Below are positions 24,851-34,781 of a stretch of DNA of 64,000 nucleotides, piece after piece. Source of the DNA: Pseudomonas violetae (GTDB lineage: Bacteria; Pseudomonadota; Gammaproteobacteria; Pseudomonadales; Pseudomonadaceae). Made by a program: the position numbers and the translations under genes. The notes under the pieces were generated by a model. That model was given only the letters and a program-made list of their open reading frames with translations. It searched no databases and was not told the DNA's origin. Each line of letters begins with the position of its first letter. The stretch's first letter is position 1. The stretch is from positions 1 to 64,000 of the forward strand of contig NZ_JAKNRW010000008.1 of NCBI RefSeq assembly GCF_023072615.1, read 5' to 3'.

Positions 24851-27070
24851 ATGCATTTTGTGAACAAAATCCGTCTCGGGTTACAGAAACCCTACGCGCG
24901 TCTTATCGCTCTCACCGGCCTGGTGCTGGTCGTACCGCTATGCCTGCGAGCGGCATTGGGCTGGTCAAATCCCCACGGCTACCTGTCGGACGTCGCCATC
25001 GGCAGCTTGCTGGTGGTGCTGTTGCATCGTCGCCCCTGGTGGCTGGCGCTGCCGGTGTTGCTGGCATGGGGCTTCCTGACGGTGGCGAGCGCTGAGCTGG
25101 TCAGTGCCGTCGGGCGGCTGCCCAATATGTCAGACGTGCATTACCTGATCGACCCGCAGTTCCTGGAAAACTCCACGGGCGGCGGGTTCGCCCAGCCCTG
25201 GCTGGCAGCCATAATGCTGCTTGCGCTGGGTGCATGGTTGCTCAGCCACTGGCTGGCGCCTCCGGCCCCCGCGCCGTCCTTGCCTCGCCTTGCCTGGAGC
25301 GCTCCGGTGCTACTGCTGATCGCCCACTGGGGCGCGCAGCACTTGCAGCCTACCGATGCCGATCAGTGGCGCGTCTACAACCTGCCCCATCAATTGATGG
25401 CCGCAGGCACGGGCAACGTGCAGATGGCTTTGGAAGAATGGCTCGAGGGCGACATCGTCGACGTACCACCGCAGATGGCCGGCCTGGTTCAACTCGACCT
25501 GGACGGCCAGCGGCTGCTGGACGGCCGCGGGCAGGCGCGCAACGTGCTGGTGATCGCGCTGGAAGGCATTCCCGGCGCCTACATCGCGGCCAACCGCGAA
25601 GCGCTGCACAGCAGTTATCAGGCGAACCTGATGCCGCGCCTCAGTCGCTGGGCGGAACGCGGCATGAACACCCCTGACTACGTGCTGCACAGCCACCAGA
25701 CCATTCGCGGCCTGTACGCCATGCTCTGCGGTGACTACGACAAGCTCGACAACGGCACCCCCAAGGGTGTCGAGATGCTCACCCAAAGCGCACGCAACCA
25801 GGACTGCCTGCCCGCGCAGCTGCGCAAGAATGGCTTTGCCACGCACTACCTCCAGGGCGCCGGCCTGCGCTTCATGGCCAAAGACAAGATCATGCCGCAC
25901 ATCGGTTTCGACACGACCTTGGGCCTTGAGTGGTTCACCAACGCGTCGTATCTGGACTTCCCTTGGGGCAAGGACGACAAGGCGTTCTTCGAAGGTGCGC
26001 TGGACTATGTCGGCCAGCTCAAAAAACAAAAACAACCGTGGATGCTGACCCTGCTGACCGTCGGCACCCATCAGCCCTATTCCGCCCCAGAGGACTACCT
26101 GCAACGCTACGACACCCCCAAGCAGGCGGCGGTCGGTTATCTGGATGATGCCCTCGACCAGTTCCTTCTCGGTCTGGAGCGCCAGGGCGTGCTGAAAGAC
26201 ACCCTGGTGGTGATCACTTCCGATGAGTCCCATGGCATCGATGGCCTGCGCCTCGCTTCATCCTGGGGTTTCAACCTGACCCTCGCGCCCGATCAGAAGC
26301 AGTTACCCCACATCAAGCCCGGGGTGTACGGACATGTGGACTTGAGTACTTCGATCCTCGACTACTTCGCCCTGCCCGTGCCTGCCACCTTGAGCGGCCG
26401 CTCACTGTTTCGCGACTATGCGACCGGGCGCGAGATCATGTCCTACACCAACGGCAACCTGCGCTACCACGATGGCCAGGGCACCTTTACCGAGTGTGAT
26501 TTCCAGCAACGCTGCCGGTACTACGCCAGTGAAGGCTTCATCGCCGATCGGGCGAAGCTGCTCGGCCAATACGGTGGTCAGCGTGCCCGGCAGATTGCCG
26601 CACGCGCCACCGCCCTGGATCGGACCTTGATGCAGACCCCCCTGAACCAGCGTTATCAGTTTGGCAGCCCGGCAAGCATTCCGCTGCAGGCGCAGATCAA
26701 GGACGACTGGGCCGACAACCTGATAGGCGCCCAATACCTGGAAATGCCCAAGGGCTCGCACACCCGGGTGCGCCTGACCGTGCGCTCGGTCGACAGCCAG
26801 GAGGATGCCTACATCCTGCTCAAGACTAAGGAATTTGAACAGGACGTGCAGGTAGGGCTGCCGGCAGAAATGCTGGTCACCGCCGACCAGCCGCTGGAGA
26901 TGGACTTCAGCTTCGATAATCCGGAGTCACGCAAGGCCTTTTCTTTTCACTTGCTGGGCTACGGCACAGGCGCCGTCGAGGTCAGTGACTTCAGCGTGAT
27001 TACTGAACTGCCCGGACAGGAAGAACCGGTTGGCGAAACCCTGGAGGATGATACGGCGGAGTCGAGCTGA
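24851..27070 (+). CDS. LtaS/OpgB-like membrane phosphotransferase, second copy
   Basis: 739 residues from the chosen ATG. A membrane region of about four segments is followed by a periplasmic alkaline-phosphatase-superfamily domain: VIALEGIPG (Glu ligand), HSHQTIRGLYAMLCG (nucleophile Thr), LTVGTHQPY (His) and VITSDESHG (Asp-His). A C-terminal beta-rich extension of about 130 residues (from PLNQRYQFGS) is absent from the first copy. The start is uncertain: a TTG at 24827 opens the frame, but ATG 24851 is preferred. It may act on the same glycan as the first copy. It is followed by a convergent diguanylate cyclase. Confidence 0.8.
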   Translation: MHFVNKIRLGLQKPYARLIALTGLVLVVPLCLRAALGWSNPHGYLSDVAIGSLLVVLLHRRPWWLALPVLLAWGFLTVASAELVSAVGRLPNMSDVHYLIDPQFLENSTGGGFAQPWLAAIMLLALGAWLLSHWLAPPAPAPSLPRLAWSAPVLLLIAHWGAQHLQPTDADQWRVYNLPHQLMAAGTGNVQMALEEWLEGDIVDVPPQMAGLVQLDLDGQRLLDGRGQARNVLVIALEGIPGAYIAANREALHSSYQANLMPRLSRWAERGMNTPDYVLHSHQTIRGLYAMLCGDYDKLDNGTPKGVEMLTQSARNQDCLPAQLRKNGFATHYLQGAGLRFMAKDKIMPHIGFDTTLGLEWFTNASYLDFPWGKDDKAFFEGALDYVGQLKKQKQPWMLTLLTVGTHQPYSAPEDYLQRYDTPKQAAVGYLDDALDQFLLGLERQGVLKDTLVVITSDESHGIDGLRLASSWGFNLTLAPDQKQLPHIKPGVYGHVDLSTSILDYFALPVPATLSGRSLFRDYATGREIMSYTNGNLRYHDGQGTFTECDFQQRCRYYASEGFIADRAKLLGQYGGQRARQIAARATALDRTLMQTPLNQRYQFGSPASIPLQAQIKDDWADNLIGAQYLEMPKGSHTRVRLTVRSVDSQEDAYILLKTKEFEQDVQVGLPAEMLVTADQPLEMDFSFDNPESRKAFSFHLLGYGTGAVEVSDFSVITELPGQEEPVGETLEDDTAESS

Positions 27071-27086
27071 GTAACGCGGCGAGGCG

Positions 27087-28214
27087 TTACTCCGACACCG
27101 CCACCTGGTTGCGCCCGCGCGCCTTGGCCCGGTACAACGCCTTGTCCGCGTTGTTCATCAGGCTGTGCAGGTCATGATCTTCGCTAGCCATTGACGCGAC
27201 CCCGAGACTGGCCGTGATGCAATGCACCGGCCCGGTCATCGACCCCGCGATGGAGCGCGTGACCTGCTCGGCGATGTCCAGCGCAACCTCGATCGAAGTG
27301 TCTGGCAACAGCACCGCGAACTCCTCGCCGCCCAGTCGCCCGTACACATCCGTAGGCCGAAACGACTTGCTGATCACCACCCCCATCTGCCGCAACACCT
27401 GGTCCCCGACCTGATGCCCGTAGGTGTCGTTGATGTGCTTGAAGTGATCCATATCCAGCATCACCACGCACAGCGGTAACCGATGGTTCTTGCAGTGACT
27501 GTACAACTGCTGGGCATGCTCGAAGAATGCACGACGATTGTTCAGCCCGGTCAGCTCGTCGGTCTGCGCAGCCCGAGTGGAAATGCTATGGGCCCGTTCC
27601 ATTTCCCGGGTCAGGCGAAAGGCGGTTTCCAGCGCCTGCGACAACTTGCGGGTCGCGCTGGCTACAAAAGAGGCAAATACCAACACCGCCAGGGCCATGC
27701 CCACCTGAATCGTTGACGACTGGAACAACAGCCAGACAGTACTGGGCAGCAATACCAGTGCAATCGACGCCAGGGTCATCTGGCTATACGACGAGTAACA
27801 GGACACCGCACTGACTGACATCCCCACCGCGAACAACATCACCAGCGCTTGGGACAACAGGTCGTCCACGGGCATAACCGCCAGCGCCCCGGCGCCCCAG
27901 ATACCAGCCGACAGCACCAGCGTCAGCCAGTACATTTGCTCCCAGCGTTGCGGGGTACGCTCCCGCTCGGGGCTACGAAAATAGGCAATGAACATTCCCA
28001 GGCGCAACAACGAAGACACCGACAACAATGCGATCCAGCACAAAACCACGTTGTGATCCAGACTGCCCCAACAAAGCCAGCACAGCATGAGAGCGGCCAG
28101 GTAACTGCCGAATACCGCCGACACCGATTGGTGAAACAGTTGGTGCAAGCGGTCTGCGCGCACTTGCTCGGCGATCTGCGCTTGCTGGTCGTACCGAAGC
28201 CCCATTCGATCCAT
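27087..28214 (-). CDS. Membrane-bound diguanylate cyclase (GGDEF)
   Basis: Makes c-di-GMP from two GTP. 375 residues from the start at 28214, chosen for the AGGCGG box upstream. About six transmembrane segments (residues 30-185) form the sensor part. The C-terminal GGDEF domain has the active site GGEEF at about 295-299 and an inhibitory-site RPTD five residues before it, so it should be active and product-inhibited. It has no EAL domain. It converges on the LtaS-like operon; co-regulation is possible but not shown. Confidence 0.9.
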   Translation of the reverse strand: MDRMGLRYDQQAQIAEQVRADRLHQLFHQSVSAVFGSYLAALMLCWLCWGSLDHNVVLCWIALLSVSSLLRLGMFIAYFRSPERERTPQRWEQMYWLTLVLSAGIWGAGALAVMPVDDLLSQALVMLFAVGMSVSAVSCYSSYSQMTLASIALVLLPSTVWLLFQSSTIQVGMALAVLVFASFVASATRKLSQALETAFRLTREMERAHSISTRAAQTDELTGLNNRRAFFEHAQQLYSHCKNHRLPLCVVMLDMDHFKHINDTYGHQVGDQVLRQMGVVISKSFRPTDVYGRLGGEEFAVLLPDTSIEVALDIAEQVTRSIAGSMTGPVHCITASLGVASMASEDHDLHSLMNNADKALYRAKARGRNQVAVSE

Positions 28215-28309
28215 GTGATCCGCCTGATCATGCTGCCGCGAAAAAAGATTGTGGCACCCCGCCACTAACGCCCGCTATTGAATAACACTCATTGGCGAAG
28301 AAATCTCAC

Positions 28310-28332
28310 TGTAGGAGCGAGCTTACTCGCGA
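28310..28332. repeat. REP element
   Basis: TGTAGGAGCGAGCTTACTCG and flanks, the common Pseudomonas REP class with an internal GCGAGC/ACTCGC stem. It lies in the space between the diguanylate cyclase and the decayed sugar-metabolism island. Confidence 0.75.
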
Positions 28333-28388
28333 AAAACCTGAGCGCCGCGGGGTGTCAGAAACGCCTGCAGCCCATCACGGTTAGCGGA

Positions 28389-29137
28389 CTACACGACATA
28401 GTGATAGTAGGAGTTTCCCGGCTTGCTGCCACCAAGGTCTGTGCCCGTGCGGGCTGCGGACAGGACGTCATCATAGAACGCGGCGATTTCCACGCGCCTC
28501 TTTAGCCACTGATCCAGATACTGCGCTTTGACATTGAGCGCTGCTGCCTGCAACGAGTCGAGTCGAGTCGAGTCGAGTCGAGAGTTAATGCCGAACCGGA
28601 CCGATTCGTTACGTGTTTCCAAGCCATGATTGCGCGCGATACGCGCGTATTCGGCAATCTTCGGATCGCGGGTGGCCAGCATCCCGCCATCCCGCGGGAG
28701 CGGCACAAGTCGATGATTGCATCGATATCCAGCGGACGTCCGCGCAGGTAAACAGGAATGACGGCTTTGGTCCGGTCACTCCGGTGTGGCGCGATCGTGT
28801 CGACGTCCATCAGTTCATCGTCTCCCACATCCGCCAGCACCGGCCGGGTACCGGCAGAAACAATTGCCCCGACGGTGGCCACAAAGGTATCGGCGCAAGT
28901 GATCACCTTGTCACCGGGTCCGATCTTGAGCGCGCGCAACGCCAGAAACAACGCATCCGTGCCTGAATTGAGGGCAACGGCGTGCGCCCCGCCGCACCGA
29001 TCCGACATCCATGATTCGAACATCAGAACCTCGTCGCCCAGAATAAAGTCGCCCGACTGCAGTAGCGCCTGCCAGCGTTCAAAGATCTGGCCAGAGCGAT
29101 CCTGAGCCTGTTCCTGTACGTTATTGCACTTGATCAT
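28389..29137 (-). pseudogene. Broken DegT/DnrJ/EryC1/StrS-family sugar aminotransferase
   Basis: The 5' part (from 29137, MIKCNNVQEQAQDRSG) reads through NSGTDALFLALRALKIGPGD and ICLRSRG-type sequence up to LCRSRGM near 28690. A different frame then gives PRDGGMLATRDPKIAEYARI and ends at GNSYYHYVV. The block that should carry the PLP lysine (usual GCFSFFPGKNLG region, about 45 residues) is missing and the frame is shifted, so no active enzyme is possible. The end is also short for the family. A CGAGT microsatellite lies inside. It overlaps the MFS gene upstream by 17 bases, suggesting a former operon. Confidence 0.85.
28554..28582. repeat. CGAGT microsatellite (5.8 copies)
   Basis: Five full CGAGT units plus CGAG in tandem, inside the broken sugar aminotransferase gene at the codons for the family's RLDSLQAAAL motif. 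The repeats turn RLDS into repeated RLDST. A 5-bp unit changes the reading frame whenever copy number changes. Confidence 0.95.
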
Positions 29138-29968
29138 TACGCGCACTCCTTGGCATGAACATGATGGCAGTCAGGACAATCAGCAGTATTCCGACCGCAC
29201 TGACAACGGCGGTGAGCGTCAGGGTCTGGGAGTAGCCGATAATCCCGCCGACCACACCGCTGCCCAGATAAATAAAGGGGTGCACGCCGCTGGTGACGAA
29301 GGTATCAACCGCAACGACTTTGCCCAGATCCTTCTCCGGCGAAAGTGTCTGTATGGCGGTTGCCCAGCCCGTGAGCCAGGATGCTTCGACGATACCGACG
29401 AATGTCGCCCTCATAATAGCCATCCACGCCGACGTACCCAGCCCGAGCAACGCCATGGCCCCCGCCAGAAACAGCCCGCAAATGACCGCAAGCCCCACCA
29501 GTCGCTCATGCCCCGAAGCCAGCACGGTGATGACTGAGCCGACACAAGCGCCGAACCCCGATGCTGCCAGGCAATAACCCCACATTTCTTCGCTGAAGCG
29601 ATGACTGATCGCGTAAGGTGCAATCACCAGAAAAATCGGAAAACACAGAACGTTCAGCACCAGCGTCGCGGCAAACCCCAGCAACAGCGTCGCGTTATTG
29701 ATAACCACAGTGATGCCATTGAGCGCTTCACGCAGCGAGAACTCTTCTTCCGATTCATGGTGGCCGACATTCGGCAACTGAGCGGTGTAAATCGCCGCGC
29801 AGAAGAAGGTCAATCCATCGATCAGTATCCCCCAGACCGGGTCCCACAGAATGATGAACACGCCCAGCGTCGCCGGGAACAGAATGGCGACCAGATTATC
29901 AATGAAGTTCATCGCTCCGTTGCCCGCCACCAGTGCTTTTTGGGCAGCAGATTGACCAGCAGAACCTG
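29121..29968 (-). pseudogene. 5'-truncated, frameshifted MFS transporter
   Basis: The open stretch encodes LVAGNGAMNFIDNLVAILFP through about eight membrane segments to MFMPRSARNDQVQ, a natural-looking C-terminus, in the style of DHA3-type MFS exporters. The preceding residues VLLVNLLPK lie in another frame, with the shift in an A-run (CCCAAAAAGC) near 29938. The first several membrane segments are missing, and the gene is joined directly to a GH65 fragment. No start codon is convincing, so it is judged non-functional. Confidence 0.75.
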
Positions 29969-29969
29969 A

Positions 29970-30370
29970 GCACATGGCCGTGAAACACCGATGCCGATAT
30001 CAAGTCCCGACAGCCCTTCCACCAATCCCTGCCAGGCTCCGGCATAGGCAGAAAGATGCAGCCCATTGCTGTACTCGTCGACCGGAGTGAAATCCAAGTT
30101 GTAACGGCTGGCACGGGCAATGAAATCGGCACTGATTTGCGTCTTGCCCAGATGCGCGGCAACGACAGCGTGCGGGCCGTAACTCAACGACGACTCATGC
30201 ACCGTACGCGGTTCATAATAATCAAACGCTGCACGCTTCACGACCTCTAAAAAATCGTCGGGAAACATCGACATCAACAATATGATGTCGGCCTGCTTGA
30301 TCAGCTGCGAATCAAAGTCCTGCAGTTTCTCCGCACTTTCCCGCTCGGTCTCGTCGGCGAACTGCAGCCT
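29970..30370 (-). pseudogene. C-terminal fragment of a GH65 glycoside phosphorylase
   Basis: The frame encodes IKQADIILLMSMFP, then FDYYEPRTVHESSLSYGPHA, RASRYNLDF, EYSNGLHLSAYAGAWQG and LVEGLSGL. These are the conserved C-terminal catalytic-barrel motifs of the trehalose/maltose/kojibiose phosphorylase family (GH65). The catalytic Glu region and the first two thirds of the protein are missing. After GLSGLDIGIG the frame passes into MFS transporter sequence, so a deletion created a chimera. Together with the MFS and DegT remnants it marks a lost sugar- or aminosugar-metabolism cluster. Confidence 0.75.
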
Positions 30371-30451
30371 GCGCTTCTTGTCGGTACGCAGCCGGGTGTC
30401 CATCCGACTGTGCCGCAGTCGCAAAAACCCAGGCCCTAATCAATCCAGCTA

Positions 30452-30488
30452 AGAGACTTTCCCTATCATCCCCCAACACTCCAGCTAT
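30452..30488. promoter_or_regulatory. Possible OxyR site upstream of katG
   Basis: AGAG-N7-CTAT-N7-CAAC-N7-CTAT follows the spacing of the OxyR consensus ATAG-N7-CTAT-N7-ATAG-N7-CTAT. Matches are 3/4, 4/4, 1/4 and 4/4. It lies 111-147 bases before the katG start. OxyR control of katG is established in pseudomonads; this particular site is an inference. Confidence 0.4.
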
Positions 30489-30520
30489 TAGCTGAGTGCC
30501 CAACTCGGGTCTACCCTTAG

Positions 30521-32854
<2,334 letters not shown>

Positions 32855-32872
32855 GCCTGAGCCCTGAAACGC

Positions 32873-32897
32873 AAACGCCTCCCGCTGGAGGCGTTTT
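32873..32897 (+). terminator. katG terminator
   Basis: Stem AAACGCCTCC / GGAGGCGTTT with a CGCT loop followed by TTTTGCTTT, 19 bases after the katG stop. It would also serve the small minus-strand gene that ends at 32915. Confidence 0.9.
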
Positions 32898-32914
32898 GCT
32901 TTAAAGCACGAAGG

Positions 32915-32998
32915 CTACACCGGCGAGATTGTGGCCAGAGCGCCGATCAGCACCGTCAGTACGAGAAAACCACCGAGGAAAATCGCCATCTTGCCCAT
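32915..32998 (-). CDS. 27-residue single-span membrane peptide
   Basis: A tiny gene with a good AGGAG box eight bases before ATG. The peptide starts MGKMAIFLGGFLVLTVLIGA, continues LATISPV and stops: a basic N-terminus followed by one hydrophobic helix, the shape of known bacterial small membrane proteins and type I toxin-like peptides. It converges with katG across a shared terminator. Family not recognised. Confidence rests on ribosome-binding site plus composition. Confidence 0.5.
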   Translation of the reverse strand: MGKMAIFLGGFLVLTVLIGALATISPV

Positions 32999-33027
32999 GA
33001 GGGTGCTCCTGCCTGTTCAATATGCAG

Positions 33028-33237
33028 TTATTGTGAGCCGCAGACTGTTTGCATTACAGATGCAGATGGCGATGAAAAATACGGATCAGATGCCGACCGC
33101 GTCGCATCATAGTTGAATCGTCCCTCGTCCCCTACGACCTTCTGCCGCTCCTGCAGGTAGTCGCTGTCTGCCTTCGGCAGCTGCACTAAAGACTCCCAGT
33201 CGGGGCGCGGAGGCAGATTATCCGCTGCTAGATCCAC
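33028..33237 (-). CDS. Hypothetical 69-residue protein downstream of the YecR-like lipoprotein
   Basis: The frame starts at GTG 33237, five bases after the lipoprotein stop; GGAG lies inside the end of that gene at a good distance. The product is hydrophilic (LPPRPDWESLVQLPKADSDY, then FNYDATRSASDPYFSSPSA) with no signal or membrane segment. I do not recognise it. The tight spacing makes co-expression with the lipoprotein likely. It could also be the remnant of a longer gene. Confidence 0.45.
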   Translation of the reverse strand: MDLAADNLPPRPDWESLVQLPKADSDYLQERQKVVGDEGRFNYDATRSASDPYFSSPSASVMQTVCGSQ

Positions 33238-33242
33238 AAAAA

Positions 33243-33713
33243 CTACTCCGCCATGATCGCGTGATACTGCTTCTGGTACTCGCTATAAGGCAGGTTCTTT
33301 TCCATCAATGCCTTCAACCTAGTTTCCTTGTACTGGGCAGCCGACATGATTCCTGCCGGAACGGGTGTGACTGCGGGCGCTGCTGCCTGAGTTGACGGCG
33401 TGATGTTGCCGATGCACTGATATTTGACGACTATCTGGCCAGCGGTGCAATTTCCCCCTCCATCACGAGTCTGGCAAATCTGGGTTTTCCCTCCAAATGG
33501 CTCCGCCCGCTGATAACCCCAGACAGCGCATTTGTTGGTCGCGATCGATTCAGCCTGGTTGATGTCGACAATAGGCGTTTCAAAGGGTTTGAAATCGTAA
33601 GCCATATCAATCGAGCCATCTGCCCGACTGCCTCCTGTGGCGTAAAAATCCTTGCGGGTGGAGCAGCCAGTGATTGTTACGGCCAGCATGACCAGCAAAA
33701 TCAGCTTATACAT
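33243..33713 (-). CDS. YecR-like lipoprotein
   Basis: 156-residue probable lipoprotein. Signal peptide with lipobox VTITGC (Cys17), then KDFYATGGSRADGSIDMAYD. The central domain has the YecR-like pattern NKCAVWGYQRAEPFGG followed by CNCTAG-type cysteines (CQTRDGGGNCTAG and YQC). A flexible Ala/Pro stretch (QAAAPAVTPVPAG) and a short helical tail end it (YKETRLKALMEKNLPYSEYQ). YecR is a flagellar-regulon lipoprotein of unknown role in E. coli; no flagellar gene lies here. The local base composition is less GC-rich than the surroundings, hinting at acquisition. Confidence 0.75.
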   Translation of the reverse strand: MYKLILLVMLAVTITGCSTRKDFYATGGSRADGSIDMAYDFKPFETPIVDINQAESIATNKCAVWGYQRAEPFGGKTQICQTRDGGGNCTAGQIVVKYQCIGNITPSTQAAAPAVTPVPAGIMSAAQYKETRLKALMEKNLPYSEYQKQYHAIMAE

Positions 33714-33743
33714 CGAGAAAATCCTTTTCAGTCGGCGACTGCA

Positions 33744-33884
33744 TCAAATAGTGGCAATACGCCTTACTGTAGCAGCTTGCGAAGTCATTGAGCTGTATTC
33801 GTGCACGTCCGCCTGATAGCCCATATTGTGAGTTGTCCGGTCTTCGATTTCGAACCACGAGGGCACGATGTTCCATAACGCCAT
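33744..33884 (-). CDS. Possible 46-residue small ORF upstream of the lipoprotein
   Basis: ATG at 33884 has AGGAAG seven bases upstream. The frame encodes MALWNIVPSWFEIEDRTTHN and then QADVHEYSSMTSQAATV before a TGA. It ends 30 bases before the lipoprotein start. No family recognised. It may be real, or the N-terminal scrap of a larger lost gene, given the degraded look of this stretch. Confidence 0.35.
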   Translation of the reverse strand: MALWNIVPSWFEIEDRTTHNMGYQADVHEYSSMTSQAATVRRIATI

Positions 33885-34074
33885 TGTGGGTCTTCCTGAC
33901 CAGGGAAAACAGTACTCAAGAAGTTCATCGCGACTTCTAATAGCTCACCCTAAATCAGGCAGATTTATTCAACCAACTTGATGCCAGACAACTCCCGGCC
34001 CCGCTCATCAATCAATGAAGTTTCATATCCCAACTTCCGACTACCCGTCAGAACCTTCCTACTTCCTATAATAA

Positions 34075-34137
34075 ACACCCGCAAAAAAGCCCGCTGACCG
34101 TCACCAGTTCAGCGGGTTCTTCAACAGTGCTTCTACT
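34075..34137 (-). terminator. Terminator copy A (near-duplicate of the mqo terminator)
   Basis: A 63-bp segment that matches the mqo terminator region (34782-34844) at 57 of 63 positions. It includes the stem AGCCCGCTGACCG / GTTCAGCGGGTT and, read on the minus strand, a terminal T-run (TTTTTTGCGGG). It lies 39 bases past the DUF6124 stop and would end that message. From here to 33885 I see no gene. Confidence 0.75.
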
Positions 34138-34175
34138 GGCAGGCTTATTTTCGCTAGGCCTTCCAAGACCTTCGG

Positions 34176-34487
34176 CTATTTCTCAAGTTCAAGTTCATCC
34201 AACAACCGATCCACCGACAATTCTGCCAACGAAATCATCTGTAGAATACCCAATGCCAAATTGCATTTCGGACCGCTGAGGAGAAAAGCCAACTCACTGG
34301 CCATGACGCCGGCCGAGGCAAGGGTTTCGCAAGCGTGGGTTAGTAACGTTTCAGCGTTTACATCAGGGGCGATGATAAACATTGGAGGAGCACAGCGTTT
34401 TGCCATGGCTGGTTTACGGGATTCAAACGCTGAATCGATTTCTGTGTGACCATCCGTTTTCGGAGGATTCGGGGTTTCTTTGATCAT
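34176..34487 (-). CDS. DUF6124/DUF3077-family protein
   Basis: 103-residue protein of a small family common in Pseudomonas, function unknown. The N-terminus is polar (MIKETPNPPKTDGHTEI). The body holds the typical FIIAPDVNAETLLTHACETL and the helix LALGILQMISLAELSVDRLL. No signal or membrane segment. Start supported by AGGAG eight bases upstream. A 290-base leader with its own terminator hairpin lies before it, and near-identical terminators bracket the whole unit. Confidence 0.78.
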   Translation of the reverse strand: MIKETPNPPKTDGHTEIDSAFESRKPAMAKRCAPPMFIIAPDVNAETLLTHACETLASAGVMASELAFLLSGPKCNLALGILQMISLAELSVDRLLDELELEK

Positions 34488-34775
34488 GTGGAACTCCTAT
34501 GACATGAGTTCCTCTTCACCCGCTACCACGCAAAGTGAGGAGGCGACTGTACACAGGGTGGTAGACCGGTCATAGGAACCCGGCAGGCCGAAGCCTCCCA
34601 TGCACAGCCGCCACAAAGCAGCCAGCAAAAAAAACGCCCTGAGGCGTTCTGGGTCTATGAAATAACCGGGCTACCACACCCGTCCGCTGAATTTGCAGCG
34701 GCAAGGCAAGGTTAGCGATGAGGCTTGCGAAGTGCAAGCGCCGTGGTTGGAACCCTCCATGCTGGCGATCCTCCC
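34488..34775 (-). promoter_or_regulatory. Long leader of the DUF6124 gene with an internal intrinsic terminator
   Basis: Read on the minus strand, this region starts just after the mqo terminator and holds paired stretches (GCTTGCACTTCGCAAGC; CCGCTG...CAGCGG around 34690). Next comes a 6-bp hairpin AACGCC-TCAG-GGCGTT followed by eight Ts (34625-34648), then about 140 bases and the DUF6124 ribosome-binding site. I recall closely similar leader sequence before other DUF6124/DUF3077 genes in Pseudomonas. A terminator in the 5' leader suggests attenuation or a regulatory RNA. Alternatively an independent small RNA ends at the hairpin. Confidence 0.5.
34625..34648 (-). terminator. Terminator hairpin inside the DUF6124 leader
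   Basis: Stem AACGCC / GGCGTT with loop TCAG on the minus strand and an uninterrupted run of eight Ts after it. It lies about 140 bases before the DUF6124 start codon and about 135 bases after the mqo terminator. Confidence 0.75.
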
Positions 34776-34781
34776 ATAACA

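Noticed and set aside
28554-28582. Tandem repeat considered as a CRISPR array
   Set aside because: The unit is 5 bp with no spacers; it is a microsatellite. No cas gene is present.
28389-29146. Functional sugar aminotransferase
   Set aside because: The PLP-lysine region is deleted and the frame is shifted.
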